10,178 bases of DNA. Source: Oscillospiraceae bacterium. Its GTDB lineage: Bacteria > Bacillota_A > Clostridia > Oscillospirales > Ruminococcaceae. The notes under the pieces were generated by a model. The model did no database searches. It saw only the letters and a program-made list of their open reading frames with translations, and was not told where the DNA came from. Where the stretch lies: contig JAFPQL010000016.1 in assembly GCA_017414145.1 (NCBI GenBank), positions 1 to 10,178 of the forward strand. The letters run 5' to 3'. This document shows positions 1 to 7,201 of this stretch, piece by piece. Position 1 is the stretch's first letter. Every line of letters begins with the position of its first letter. The position numbers and the translations under genes are program-made.

Positions 1-102
1 ATTCATCATGACAACATACGGTTCTGCCATGCTGCCGTAATAGATCGTCTTTCCGCTGCGGACAACGGGTCTGTTCTTGTAGGTCATATAAGTCTCACTC
101 AT
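1..102 (-). CDS. Small protein of unknown function, N-terminal 34 codons only (runs off the window)
   Basis: An ATG at 102 opens a frame that stays open to base 1. It encodes 34 residues beginning MSETYMTYKNRPVV and ending at the window edge. A GGAGG Shine-Dalgarno (plus-strand bases 110-114) sits 7 nt upstream, which is a strong reason to accept this start. The fragment is rich in Tyr and Met and has no signal peptide or membrane segment. It follows the DUF4340 gene by 34 bp on the same strand, so it is probably the last or a later gene of the ABC-transporter operon. The wording loosely recalls a short conserved clostridial protein of unknown function, but I cannot name a family and assign no function. 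The C-terminus and true length lie outside the window. Confidence 0.7.
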   Translation of the reverse strand, partial: MSETYMTYKNRPVVRSGKTIYYGSMAEPYVVMMN

Positions 103-136
103 GAAAGCGCCTCCGTTTCTCGCGGTAAACCGCAGT

Positions 137-1645
137 TCACCATGTCATCGTAAAGTCTTTGCTCGTATCCTCATAGATCTTCAGATTCTCAATCAGCGTC
201 GTCACATACGACATTCTGCACCGGTACAGCACCTTGCCGTTCACGGAAATATAGGCCTTTCTGCCGCCGGCATCGTAGAATTCAATCTTTGCATTGTGCT
301 GACCGTCCTGCTGCGTCAGATCGACCGATACAAGCGGTGCGCCCTCCGGCGTGACCTCCTCCAGCACCAGATCCTCTGCCGCTGTGTCCAGCAGATAGGT
401 GTAGAGCAGGCGGAACCGCTCAATGTCGGTATCCTTGCCGTTCAGCTTCAGCACATAATCGTCCTTGTCCTTGCCGTAGCCCTTGAAATCGAGTTTCAGA
501 TCGCCTGCCTCATAGACCAGTGAGCCGATATCCCACACATAGTTGTCCACAACGGTCTTTGCCGTGATCGCGTCCGCCGTCACATCATCAAAGCAGATCG
601 TATCCGGCGCAAAGCCGTAGACGCAGTTGACCTTGTCCAGAATGCCGTAATACCGCGTGACCGGCGTGTCGCCGGCGTCTTCCTTCTCGTAGGTCTTGCC
701 GAGGCGGAACACGGTCGTCTTGCCGTCGTCCGTTACCCATGTCACCGTTGCAAAGGGATTGTCCAGACCGTAGGAGGCAAGCTGCGCGTCCGTCGGGTGC
801 GGACAGATGACCTCGTCAGCCGACAGGCCATACAGACCGTGCGTGAGGCTCTTGGAGCGGTCCACATTCAGCAGACAGGGCAGCGGCTCCTTCATCACAT
901 AGAGCGACGCGACGCCGTTCTTGTCGTTTTCCGCGTAATACCGGTCGTATTCCAGATCAATGTCGTAGTCGAGATTCTCCCGTTCCAGACGGATCGACTG
1001 TACCTTGACCGTATCCGTCTCTGCCTGCTCCTCCGTCACCTTTTTGCCGAGGTAGTAATTCTGTTCGCGCAGGAACGGGTCCACAGTGGAATAAGTGACC
1101 GAATAGACCGTATCATCGCCCTTGACGCGGAGATAGTATTCACCTTTCGGGGTGCGGCCGCCGATGTAGAATTCCACATCGTCGGCATCGTCCACGGTGT
1201 ATTTCACCGTGATCTGCTTGTCAAATCCGAAGCGCTTCAGATCATCCTCCGTCGGATGCTCCTTCGCCACGGCACTGGCATCGACGGCATAGCTGCGCGT
1301 CGCAAGCGTGCGGATCATGGTCGTATCCATCGGAAGATCCTCATATCCTTCGAGATAGTAGTTCATCACTTCCGTCTCGGTGGATTCACCGGTCTCGTAG
1401 TCGGTGTGCTCACCCTTTTCCGCCTTGCGGTTGACGGCATATTTGGTACCGTCTGCGGGCGTCACCTCCACGCGGGAAATGACATCGCTCGACTCCAGCT
1501 CCCAGAGCATCGCCGGATGCACATGATCCGGCACAGAGGAGCTTTCCTCTCCGCCGCCGCCCGTCAGCTTCAGCACCGCCAGACCGCCGCCCAGAATCGC
1601 CAGCACGCCGCAGCCCGCCAGAAGTCCTTTCACCTGTCTGTTCAT
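137..1645 (-). CDS. DUF4340 domain protein, membrane-anchored partner of the GldG-type ABC system
   Basis: This 502-residue protein begins MNRQVKGLLAGCG. It has one N-terminal membrane segment (about residues 7-27) and a long exported part rich in Tyr, Asp and beta-strand-like stretches. Two copies of a DUF4340-like module are visible at about residues 130-183 and 283-345. Each opens with HPT plus an acidic residue and then a G(F/L)D motif, and each closes with a YY...VY stretch. The start is fixed by an ATGA overlap with the stop of the preceding GldG-like gene and by an AAGGAG site 9 nt upstream; a longer reading from 1729 would run deep into that gene and is rejected. DUF4340 proteins are commonly found beside GldG-type ABC genes, and their biochemical role is unknown. 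An LAGC string at residues 9-12 resembles a lipobox but has no hydrophobic region before it, so this is more likely a signal anchor than a lipoprotein. Confidence 0.87.
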   Translation of the reverse strand: MNRQVKGLLAGCGVLAILGGGLAVLKLTGGGGEESSSVPDHVHPAMLWELESSDVISRVEVTPADGTKYAVNRKAEKGEHTDYETGESTETEVMNYYLEGYEDLPMDTTMIRTLATRSYAVDASAVAKEHPTEDDLKRFGFDKQITVKYTVDDADDVEFYIGGRTPKGEYYLRVKGDDTVYSVTYSTVDPFLREQNYYLGKKVTEEQAETDTVKVQSIRLERENLDYDIDLEYDRYYAENDKNGVASLYVMKEPLPCLLNVDRSKSLTHGLYGLSADEVICPHPTDAQLASYGLDNPFATVTWVTDDGKTTVFRLGKTYEKEDAGDTPVTRYYGILDKVNCVYGFAPDTICFDDVTADAITAKTVVDNYVWDIGSLVYEAGDLKLDFKGYGKDKDDYVLKLNGKDTDIERFRLLYTYLLDTAAEDLVLEEVTPEGAPLVSVDLTQQDGQHNAKIEFYDAGGRKAYISVNGKVLYRCRMSYVTTLIENLKIYEDTSKDFTMTW

Positions 1646-3552
1646 CGGTTCTTTCTCCTTAAGTAGACGATGATGCCGATGACAGCAACCAGCAGCGGGA
1701 CAAGAATCACAACGATATTGCGGATCCACTTCATCTGGTTCTGGCTCACGGTGATCTTGGTCGCGGAGAGCGGCTTCTCACCGACGGTCATCAGCGCATC
1801 CTTGCCGCTCATCGTGTTCAGCACGGAGACCAGATAGGACGCGTTCAGATAGGACTTCGACGCGGTGATATTCGGGTCGAACATCATCGGGCTGCCGAAT
1901 GCCAGAATCCGGCTGGTGTGCGCTGCGTTGTTCACGATGACCGAATTGGTCGCAATCGCGGCGACGGCAAACGAACCGGTTTCCGCACTGTCTGCATTGA
2001 AATCCTCCGCCTTGACATTCAGCGGACGGATATAGGTGCTGTTTGCTGTCTCCAGCAGCGCGTGTGTCTCTCTGCCGTTGTTCGCGGTCGTAAAGGAGAG
2101 CGTAATCGGACGCGCATACGGTGCGATCACCGGCAGCTTGGACTCCAAAACGCCCTTGTTCAGATCCTGCTCCGACACGACCGACACGACCGGCGTACCG
2201 CTCAGACTGCCGAGCACAGACGGCGCGACCTGCGCGGTCTTTTCATTGCCCTCGATCAGCACGGAGGACTCAAACTTCAGACCCCACAGCTCCAGGAAAG
2301 CGTCAAGCTTCTCGGTCGCCTGCTGATAGAAGCTGCCGATGCAGACGAGATCGCTGTCATAATTGCCGTCGTTCTTGAGGAATGCCTCCAGCTTGTCAAT
2401 CTGCGCTTCGGTCAGATCGTTGTACGGCGCGCAGAGCACGGCAAAGTCATAGTCTGCCGCGGACAGCGCATCGGTTGCGATATCGACATCCGTGACAACA
2501 TAGTTGTTCTTCTCCAGCAGCGACTTGACCGCGCTGAAGGCGGGCGTATCCCAGTCGTAATAGATCGGCTGGCCGTTCGTCTTGCTGATGAACGCCACCT
2601 TGACCGGATTCAGATCGGTGACGCCAGCGATTGCGGAGAGCATCGACTGCTCGCCGATGAAGGTGTAGCTGTAATCAATATAACCGGTGGAATAATTCAT
2701 ATTCTGATCGGTCTTGATCATGTCCGTGAAGCGGACCACACGCGTCAGATCGCCGCACTTGAGGACGGTATCGCCCTCGGTGAAGTCGCCGTCGAAGTCC
2801 TTGGAATAACGGGAAACCTCCTCCGGATGCTGGGTCATGTTGATGTATTCGACATCAATATGGCCGTTGGACTCCTTCTTGAAGCGGTCCAGTGTCTCCA
2901 CGATGATATTGAAGCCGTGGTTGTCCTTGACCAGCGTGTCCTCGTCGATCATCACGCCGACCTGAATGTCGTCCTTGACCTGATGCAGATACTCGATCGT
3001 CTGTTCATCCAGCTCATACTTGCCGCTTGAGGTCAGGTCGATGTTCCAGTGATAGCGCTCGTCAAGCATATGGCAGATGATGTTCACGATGACGACGCAG
3101 GCCAGCACGACTGCCGTCACGACCGTCGCCAGTGCGCCGTACTTGAACTTCTTGCGGCGTCTGACCTGATTCAGAGCGCGTTCCTGCTCCTCCTCCGGCG
3201 TCCGCTCACGCTTTTTCTTCTCCGGCTTGGCGGAGTCCTTCTCCGCGGCGCTGTCCGTTTCCGGCAGCGCTTCGCCGTCCTCGATTGCCTGCTCTGCGGC
3301 ACGGATGGCGTCTGCGGCATCCTCTGCGGATTCCTCCGCGTCAGACACCAGCTCCTCTGCGGTCTCTTCGAGCAGCTCCTCCGCCTTCTCCGCGGCGTCT
3401 CCGATGTCCTCGGTCAGTGCGTCGGCTGCCTCCTCAGCGGCCTTTGAAGCCGCATCCGCCTTTGCCTCCGCCCCGTTCGCGGCGTTCAGCGCATTCTGCT
3501 TTGCAGCGGCGGCGGATTCAAGCGGATTCTGCTTCTTGTTCTTCTTGCCCAT
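1642..3552 (-). CDS. GldG-like ABC auxiliary protein with long Ala/Glu-rich cytoplasmic N-terminal extension
   Basis: This 636-residue protein resembles GldG/ABC_transp_aux proteins, the extracytoplasmic component paired with GldA/GldF-type ABC transporters. Residues 1-135 form a low-complexity stretch of Ala, Glu, Asp and Lys, about one third Ala over residues 11-110. A basic patch (RRRKK, 131-135) and a membrane segment (about 139-160) follow. The GldG hallmark DLTSSGKYELDEQT is at residues 172-185. The large domain to about residue 610 should lie outside the membrane, followed by a second helix (about 612-631) and a basic tail RRKNR. By the positive-inside rule both ends are cytoplasmic. 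The start is supported by a very strong AAGGAGGAGG site that overlaps the permease stop codon. The protein is longer than the GldG-like proteins I know (roughly 450-560 residues), and the extension accounts for the difference. The substrate is unknown. Confidence 0.88.
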   Translation of the reverse strand: MGKKNKKQNPLESAAAAKQNALNAANGAEAKADAASKAAEEAADALTEDIGDAAEKAEELLEETAEELVSDAEESAEDAADAIRAAEQAIEDGEALPETDSAAEKDSAKPEKKKRERTPEEEQERALNQVRRRKKFKYGALATVVTAVVLACVVIVNIICHMLDERYHWNIDLTSSGKYELDEQTIEYLHQVKDDIQVGVMIDEDTLVKDNHGFNIIVETLDRFKKESNGHIDVEYINMTQHPEEVSRYSKDFDGDFTEGDTVLKCGDLTRVVRFTDMIKTDQNMNYSTGYIDYSYTFIGEQSMLSAIAGVTDLNPVKVAFISKTNGQPIYYDWDTPAFSAVKSLLEKNNYVVTDVDIATDALSAADYDFAVLCAPYNDLTEAQIDKLEAFLKNDGNYDSDLVCIGSFYQQATEKLDAFLELWGLKFESSVLIEGNEKTAQVAPSVLGSLSGTPVVSVVSEQDLNKGVLESKLPVIAPYARPITLSFTTANNGRETHALLETANSTYIRPLNVKAEDFNADSAETGSFAVAAIATNSVIVNNAAHTSRILAFGSPMMFDPNITASKSYLNASYLVSVLNTMSGKDALMTVGEKPLSATKITVSQNQMKWIRNIVVILVPLLVAVIGIIVYLRRKNR

Positions 3553-3569
3553 GATGAATCCCTCCTCCT

Positions 3570-4274
3570 TCAGCTCCAGCGTCTGCGCTCAAACACGCGG
3601 ATCGTCAGATAATTGAAAATAAATGCAACACTCAGATAGAACACGACGGTCGAGACATTGAACAGACCGACGGTCACCGAATAATACTTCGTGTAGAAGG
3701 ACAGGCTCTTCATCAGATTCTGAACGAATGCGACCGGAATGAGGTCGCCGAGCAGATCGAGCATATACAGCGCCATCAGCGCGACAAAGCTCAGAACCGC
3801 AGCGGCAATCTGATTCTCCGTCAGCGCGGAAATCAGCGTGCCGACCGCGATAAACGCGGCGCCCAGCAGAAACAGCGCCAGGAAGTTTGCGAAGACAATG
3901 CCCCACTCAACCTGTCCGAAGCCGCTCATCACCAGTGCGTAAACAAACGGCATCAGAATGGCGATCGTGTAAAGCGTCAGTGCGGCAAAATACTTGCCGA
4001 AGACGATCTCGCCGAGACCGACCGGCGCGGTCAGAAGTCCCTGCTCGGTCTTCTGCTTCTTCTCCTCGGAGAAAAGCCGCATCGTCAGAATCGGAATCAG
4101 GAAAATCACAACCAGAAACAGGCTCTGGAACATACCGGACATATCCGTCGTGCCGGCAGCCAGACTCGTGCCGTAGAAGAACCATCCCGAGAAGATCCAG
4201 AATACGGCCAGAAAAATATATGCGATGCTCGAAGTGAAATAGGCACCGATTTCCCGTCTGTAAATTGCGCCCAT
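3570..4274 (-). CDS. ABC-2 type permease, GldF-like
   Basis: This 234-residue integral membrane protein has about six helices (near residues 16-35, 50-68, 98-118, 127-149, 156-176 and 207-226). The N-terminal MGAIYRREIGAYF and the loop after helix 2, PILTMRLFSEEKKQKTEQG (61-79) followed by LLTAPV, are typical of the GldF/NosY-type ABC-2 permeases. In that family the cytoplasmic loop contacts the ATPase. The start ATG lies 3 nt after the ATPase stop, and its AAGGAGG ribosome site is inside the last codons of the ATPase gene, so translation of the two is probably coupled. It should form the membrane channel with the upstream ATPase and work with the GldG-like protein encoded 17 nt downstream. 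The direction is presumably export, but the substrate cannot be inferred. Confidence 0.92.
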   Translation of the reverse strand: MGAIYRREIGAYFTSSIAYIFLAVFWIFSGWFFYGTSLAAGTTDMSGMFQSLFLVVIFLIPILTMRLFSEEKKQKTEQGLLTAPVGLGEIVFGKYFAALTLYTIAILMPFVYALVMSGFGQVEWGIVFANFLALFLLGAAFIAVGTLISALTENQIAAAVLSFVALMALYMLDLLGDLIPVAFVQNLMKSLSFYTKYYSVTVGLFNVSTVVFYLSVAFIFNYLTIRVFERRRWS

Positions 4275-4277
4275 CAG

Positions 4278-5264
4278 TTAACCCTCCTTTGTCTGCGCTG
4301 CGGCTTGTTTTTCGGGCTCCGGCAGCACAATGCCCTCACCCATGGTGATCTTGAGGAACACATCCTCCAGTGTCAGCTCCGCAGAGCGCAGCGACAGCAG
4401 ATACCAGTGATGCTCGCAGACAATATCGAACAGCGCCCGCCGGATATCATAGCCCGGCGCAGCCTCAAGCTCGTATTCGTAGACGCCCGGCTCCCGCTCC
4501 ATGTCGGCGCGGCAGTACCGGATGCCGTCGATGTTGCGCAGTGCCTTGATGATCTCCTCACGCGGCCCCTCGATGCGTGCCAGCACACGGTGATCGGTCG
4601 AGACATTCTTCGAGAGGTTGTCGGCGGTGTCATGCGCCGCAACGACGCCGTGATTGATGATGATAATCCGGTCGCAGGTTGCCTGAATTTCGCTCAGGAT
4701 ATGGGACGACAGGATGACAGAGTGATTTCTGCCGAGCTTTTTGATCAGCGAAAGAATCTCCTGAATCTGACGGGGGTCCATGCCGACCGTCGGCTCGTCG
4801 AGAATCAGCACCGGCGGATTGCCGATCAGTGCCTGTGCCAGACCGACACGCTGCCGGTAGCCCTTCGACAGGTTCTTGATGAGGCGGTCCTGCACATCGC
4901 TGATCTGCGTCAGGCTCATGACCTCGTTGAGGTGCGCCCGGCGCGGCAGCTTACATTTCTTCAGGTCGTAAATGTAATGCAGATAGCCCTTGACTGTCAT
5001 GTCCACATAAAGCGGCGGCAGCTCCGGCAGATAGCCGATATAGGACTTTGCCTTGATCGGGTCCTCCAGAATGTCCACGCCGTTGATGAGCGCAGTGCCG
5101 GAGGTCGAGGAGATGTAGCCGGTCAGCATATTCATCGTCGTGGATTTTCCCGCGCCGTTCGGGCCGAGAAAGCCGAGAATCTCGCCGTCCTCAACCGTGA
5201 AGCTGATGTCGTTGACCGCGTGCTTGTCTCCGTAATGCTTGGTCAGATGCCGTACTTCAATCAT
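4278..5264 (-). CDS. ABC transporter ATP-binding protein, GldA-like
   Basis: This 328-residue protein supplies ATP hydrolysis for the adjacent permease. Walker A GPNGAGKST is at 34-42, a Q-loop-region motif IGYLPELPPLY at 76-86, a degenerate signature LSKGY at 132-136, Walker B VLILDEP at 152-158 with catalytic Glu157, the D-loop GMDP at 161-164 and the switch His at 188. All key residues are present. The Q-loop wording and a C-terminal regulatory-like region of about 100 residues fit the GldA/CcmA-type exporter ATPases. The start is fixed by homology (MIEVRHLTKHYG). Its only purine-rich site, GGAAAGGG (plus-strand 5278-5285), lies 13 nt upstream, which is unusually far. A six-codon frame starting at 5277 overlaps this start. 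This is the first gene of the exporter operon, 117 bp after ribF. Confidence 0.95.
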   Translation of the reverse strand: MIEVRHLTKHYGDKHAVNDISFTVEDGEILGFLGPNGAGKSTTMNMLTGYISSTSGTALINGVDILEDPIKAKSYIGYLPELPPLYVDMTVKGYLHYIYDLKKCKLPRRAHLNEVMSLTQISDVQDRLIKNLSKGYRQRVGLAQALIGNPPVLILDEPTVGMDPRQIQEILSLIKKLGRNHSVILSSHILSEIQATCDRIIIINHGVVAAHDTADNLSKNVSTDHRVLARIEGPREEIIKALRNIDGIRYCRADMEREPGVYEYELEAAPGYDIRRALFDIVCEHHWYLLSLRSAELTLEDVFLKITMGEGIVLPEPEKQAAAQTKEG

Positions 5265-5381
5265 TGTAATCGTTCATCCCTTTCCGCGGCGACCGTCGCC
5301 GCTTCCGTTCAAGTATCGAATGCCGGGTACAGACCGGCACAGTACCTGTTTATTGTATCTGCCGAATGTGACAATCCCGTG
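5265..5381 (-). promoter_or_regulatory. Intergenic region between ribF and the ABC operon; probable 5' leader with inverted repeats
   Basis: This is the only gap above 60 bp and it separates two functional groups, so a promoter for the ABC operon is expected here. Read on the minus strand, TTGTCA (plus-strand 5369-5374) is a fair -35 match, but the best-spaced -10 after it (TAAACA, 16 nt on) is poor, and the better hexamer TACAAT is too close at 11 nt. I therefore cannot place the promoter firmly. Inverted repeats lie at 5369-5384 (5-bp arms, overlapping the ribF stop), 5321-5339 (TGCCGG/CCGGCA, 7-nt loop) and 5286-5302. None is followed by a T-run on the minus strand, so no intrinsic terminator is visible and read-through from ribF remains possible. 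Confidence 0.4.
5286..5302. repeat. Perfect 8-bp inverted repeat around a single central base, adjoining the ABC ATPase ribosome site
   Basis: GCGGCGAC and GTCGCCGC are perfect reverse complements separated by one base. As RNA this can fold as a 6- or 7-bp GC-rich stem with a 5- or 3-nt loop. Its 3' arm on the transcript ends directly at the GGAAAGGG ribosome site (5278-5285). It could be a protein operator or a hairpin affecting translation. It lacks a T-run and does not look like a terminator. The function is inferred only from position. Confidence 0.5.
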
Positions 5382-6305
5382 TCAGTCCTGCGAAAAGTTC
5401 AGCCTATCTGTTCCGGTCAGCTGCATCCGCTGCCGGATATCGGACTGAATCCCGTCGATCAGCGCCTCTCTGGAATCAAAGCGGCGCTCACCCCGCAGAA
5501 AGGCGGTCAGCGTCACCGGCAGCAGTACACCGCTGAGTGTCCCGTGCCAGCCGATCAGATGTGTTTCCGCAACGGGTTCGCCGGTGCCGTCCGTCAGGGT
5601 CGGCTGCACGCCGATGCTCGTCACCGACGGAACCAAAACGCCGTTCACCTCGGCATACGAGGCATAGACGCCGTACATCGGCACACACTGCCACGGCGCA
5701 AAATGCTGGTTGGCCGTCGGGGAGCCGAGCAGTCTGCCCTGCTGCCGTCCGGACACAACCGGTGCCAGAATCTGATACGGCGCACCGAGCAGACGGTTTG
5801 CCGCCGCGATGTCTCCGCGCATCAGCATCTCGCGGATGCGGCCGGATGACACGGTCTGTCCGGCTTCGTCCGTCACCTGCGGAACCGTCCGCACGGCAAA
5901 GCCGTAAGCGTTCCCGAAGGCGGTCAGCTCCGCCGTCCCGCAGGACGCCCCTTTGCCGAACCGGTAGTTTTCGCCGCAGACAACCACCGCCGCGCCGATC
6001 TGCTCATGCAGAATCTCCCGGCAGAAGGCCTCGCCGTCCAGCCCGCAGATGCGGTCAAAGGGCAGCGCGGTCACGGCACGGGCGCCGCACTGCCGCAGAA
6101 GTGCCTCCCGCTGCGCATCGCCGTAGATGTACCGGAGCGGATGCCCCTGCTTTTCGGGCATGGTTTCCGCCTGAAATGTGACGGCATGACAGCTTCCCGC
6201 AGCCGCCGCACAGCGCAGGACGCTGCGGTGCCCGATATGCACCCCGTCAAAGACGCCGAGTGCCGCGGCAACCGGGCGTTTTTCCGGATTTTCCATGGTA
6301 TTCAT
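5382..6305 (-). CDS. ribF: Bifunctional riboflavin kinase / FAD synthetase
   Basis: This 307-residue enzyme makes FMN from riboflavin and ATP, then FAD from FMN and ATP, in the cytoplasm. The N-terminal FAD synthetase half shows GVFDGVHIGH at 17-26 (nucleotidyltransferase HxGH motif), GENYRFGKG at 111-119 and SSGRIREML at 153-161. The C-terminal flavokinase half shows GRQQGRLLGSPTANQ at 186-200, YGVYAS at 211-216, SIGVQPT at 230-236 and the ETHL segment at 247-250. The length is normal. The Ser at 195 stands where an aromatic residue is usual in the GFPTAN motif. The ATG at 6305 lies 8 nt after the truB stop, with GAGG overlapping that stop as its ribosome site; Met4 is an alternative start. 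Following truB is the classic order known from Bacillus (truB-ribC). No rpsO follows within the window. Confidence 0.95.
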   Translation of the reverse strand: MNTMENPEKRPVAAALGVFDGVHIGHRSVLRCAAAAGSCHAVTFQAETMPEKQGHPLRYIYGDAQREALLRQCGARAVTALPFDRICGLDGEAFCREILHEQIGAAVVVCGENYRFGKGASCGTAELTAFGNAYGFAVRTVPQVTDEAGQTVSSGRIREMLMRGDIAAANRLLGAPYQILAPVVSGRQQGRLLGSPTANQHFAPWQCVPMYGVYASYAEVNGVLVPSVTSIGVQPTLTDGTGEPVAETHLIGWHGTLSGVLLPVTLTAFLRGERRFDSREALIDGIQSDIRQRMQLTGTDRLNFSQD

Positions 6306-6313
6306 GCTCTACC

Positions 6314-7201
6314 TCAAAGATTTTTATAGACCCGCAGCACACCGGCCTCACGGTCCGGCTCTGCCAGACCGAAAAACTGTCCGCTGTCGGAATAAACCCG
6401 CAGACGATCCGCTGCTTCGGGCAGATTCAGCCGGGACAGCGTCAGTCTGACGCCGTTTGCATACATCCGCGACTGTGCCGCATTGAGCCGGAGCGCCGGC
6501 AGACCGGCAAACAGCCTGTCCGTCGGAATGATGAGTCCGGAAAGGGCATCCTGCTCCGCCGCCTGCTGCACTTCCTCAAAGCCGTGTGCCTCCGCTAGCG
6601 TAAACCCGCAGGCCATTGTACGCGTCAGTGCGGTCATGCAGGCGCCGCAGGAGAGCCGCTGCCCGATGTCGTGAATCAGTGTGCGGACATAAGTCCCCTT
6701 GCCGCAGCAGACGGACAGTGTGCCGCTGCCGCGCACTTCGTCAAAGTCCTCCAGCGTGAGGGATTCGACCTGCACCTGCCTTGCGGGGCGCTTGATCTCC
6801 CTGCCCGCTCTCGCCAGCTCATAGAGCCGCCTGCCGTTGATCTGCACCGCCGAATACATCGGCGGAATCTGATCAATCAGACCGGTGAACGCCGGCAGAA
6901 TCCGCAGAATGTCCTCCCGGCTGACGGAAAACGGCGTTTCCCGCAGCACGGTTCCGCTGCTGTCCTGCGTATCGGTCACTTTACCGAGCTGAAAGCCCGC
7001 CCGGTACGCCTTGCGCGCATCCGGCAGAATGTCACAGGCTCTCGCCGCCGTTCCGACCAGAACCGGCAGCACACCGGTCGCCATCGGATCCAGTGTTCCG
7101 GTGTGACCGAGTTTTTTCATCTTCAGGATGCCGCGCAGCTTCCCGATCACATCAAAGGAAGTGAAGCCCTGCGGCTTGTCCATCACCAGGATCCCGCTCA
7201 C
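6314..7201 (-). CDS. truB: tRNA pseudouridine-55 synthase
   Basis: This protein of about 295 residues isomerises U55 in the T-loop of tRNAs. The N-terminus SGILVMDKPQGFTS is the standard family opening. GHTGTLDPMATG at 32-43 carries the catalytic Asp38. Also visible are KAYR (64-67), IPPMYSAVQINGRRLYELAR (112-131, RNA binding) and GKGTYVRTLIHDIG (167-180). The region after about residue 230 fits the small C-terminal RNA-binding domain. I chose the GTG at 7201: it makes a GTGA overlap with the preceding stop, has AAGGA 6 nt upstream and gives the family's usual M-x-G-I-L start. An ATG at 7207 would add two residues (a 10-nt overlap) but has AAGGA touching it. Coupling to the upstream DHH gene is likely. 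The same frame stays open to 7822 inside that gene, which is only a shadow. Confidence 0.94.
   Translation of the reverse strand: MSGILVMDKPQGFTSFDVIGKLRGILKMKKLGHTGTLDPMATGVLPVLVGTAARACDILPDARKAYRAGFQLGKVTDTQDSSGTVLRETPFSVSREDILRILPAFTGLIDQIPPMYSAVQINGRRLYELARAGREIKRPARQVQVESLTLEDFDEVRGSGTLSVCCGKGTYVRTLIHDIGQRLSCGACMTALTRTMACGFTLAEAHGFEEVQQAAEQDALSGLIIPTDRLFAGLPALRLNAAQSRMYANGVRLTLSRLNLPEAADRLRVYSDSGQFFGLAEPDREAGVLRVYKNL

Noticed and set aside
122..133. GCGG-TAAA-CCGC hairpin between the DUF4340 gene and the small partial gene
   Set aside because: The stem is only 4 bp with no T-run; too weak to call a terminator.
1609..1621. LAGC lipobox-like string near the N-terminus of the DUF4340 protein
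   Set aside because: Only eight residues precede it and the hydrophobic stretch lies after the Cys, so signal peptidase II processing is unlikely.
2172..2189. Tandem 9-bp direct repeat CCGACACGA x2
   Set aside because: It lies inside the GldG-like coding sequence and encodes a Val-Val-Ser repeat; two copies are not enough to call a functional repeat.
1918..3030. A 370-codon plus-strand open frame antisense to the GldG-like gene
   Set aside because: The composition (Arg, His, Asp and Val/Ile-rich) is that of a reversed coding strand, there is no domain, and the opposite strand encodes a recognisable protein.
3227..3616. A Ser/Ala-rich plus-strand frame that looks like a low-complexity surface protein
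   Set aside because: It is the reverse reading of the Ala/Glu codons in the GldG-like extension; Ser repeats arise from the complement of those codons.
4305..5849. A 514-codon plus-strand open frame spanning the ABC ATPase, the intergenic gap and part of ribF
   Set aside because: It is antisense to two genes with full catalytic motifs, shows no recognisable domain, and is expected from the GC-rich third positions of the minus-strand genes.
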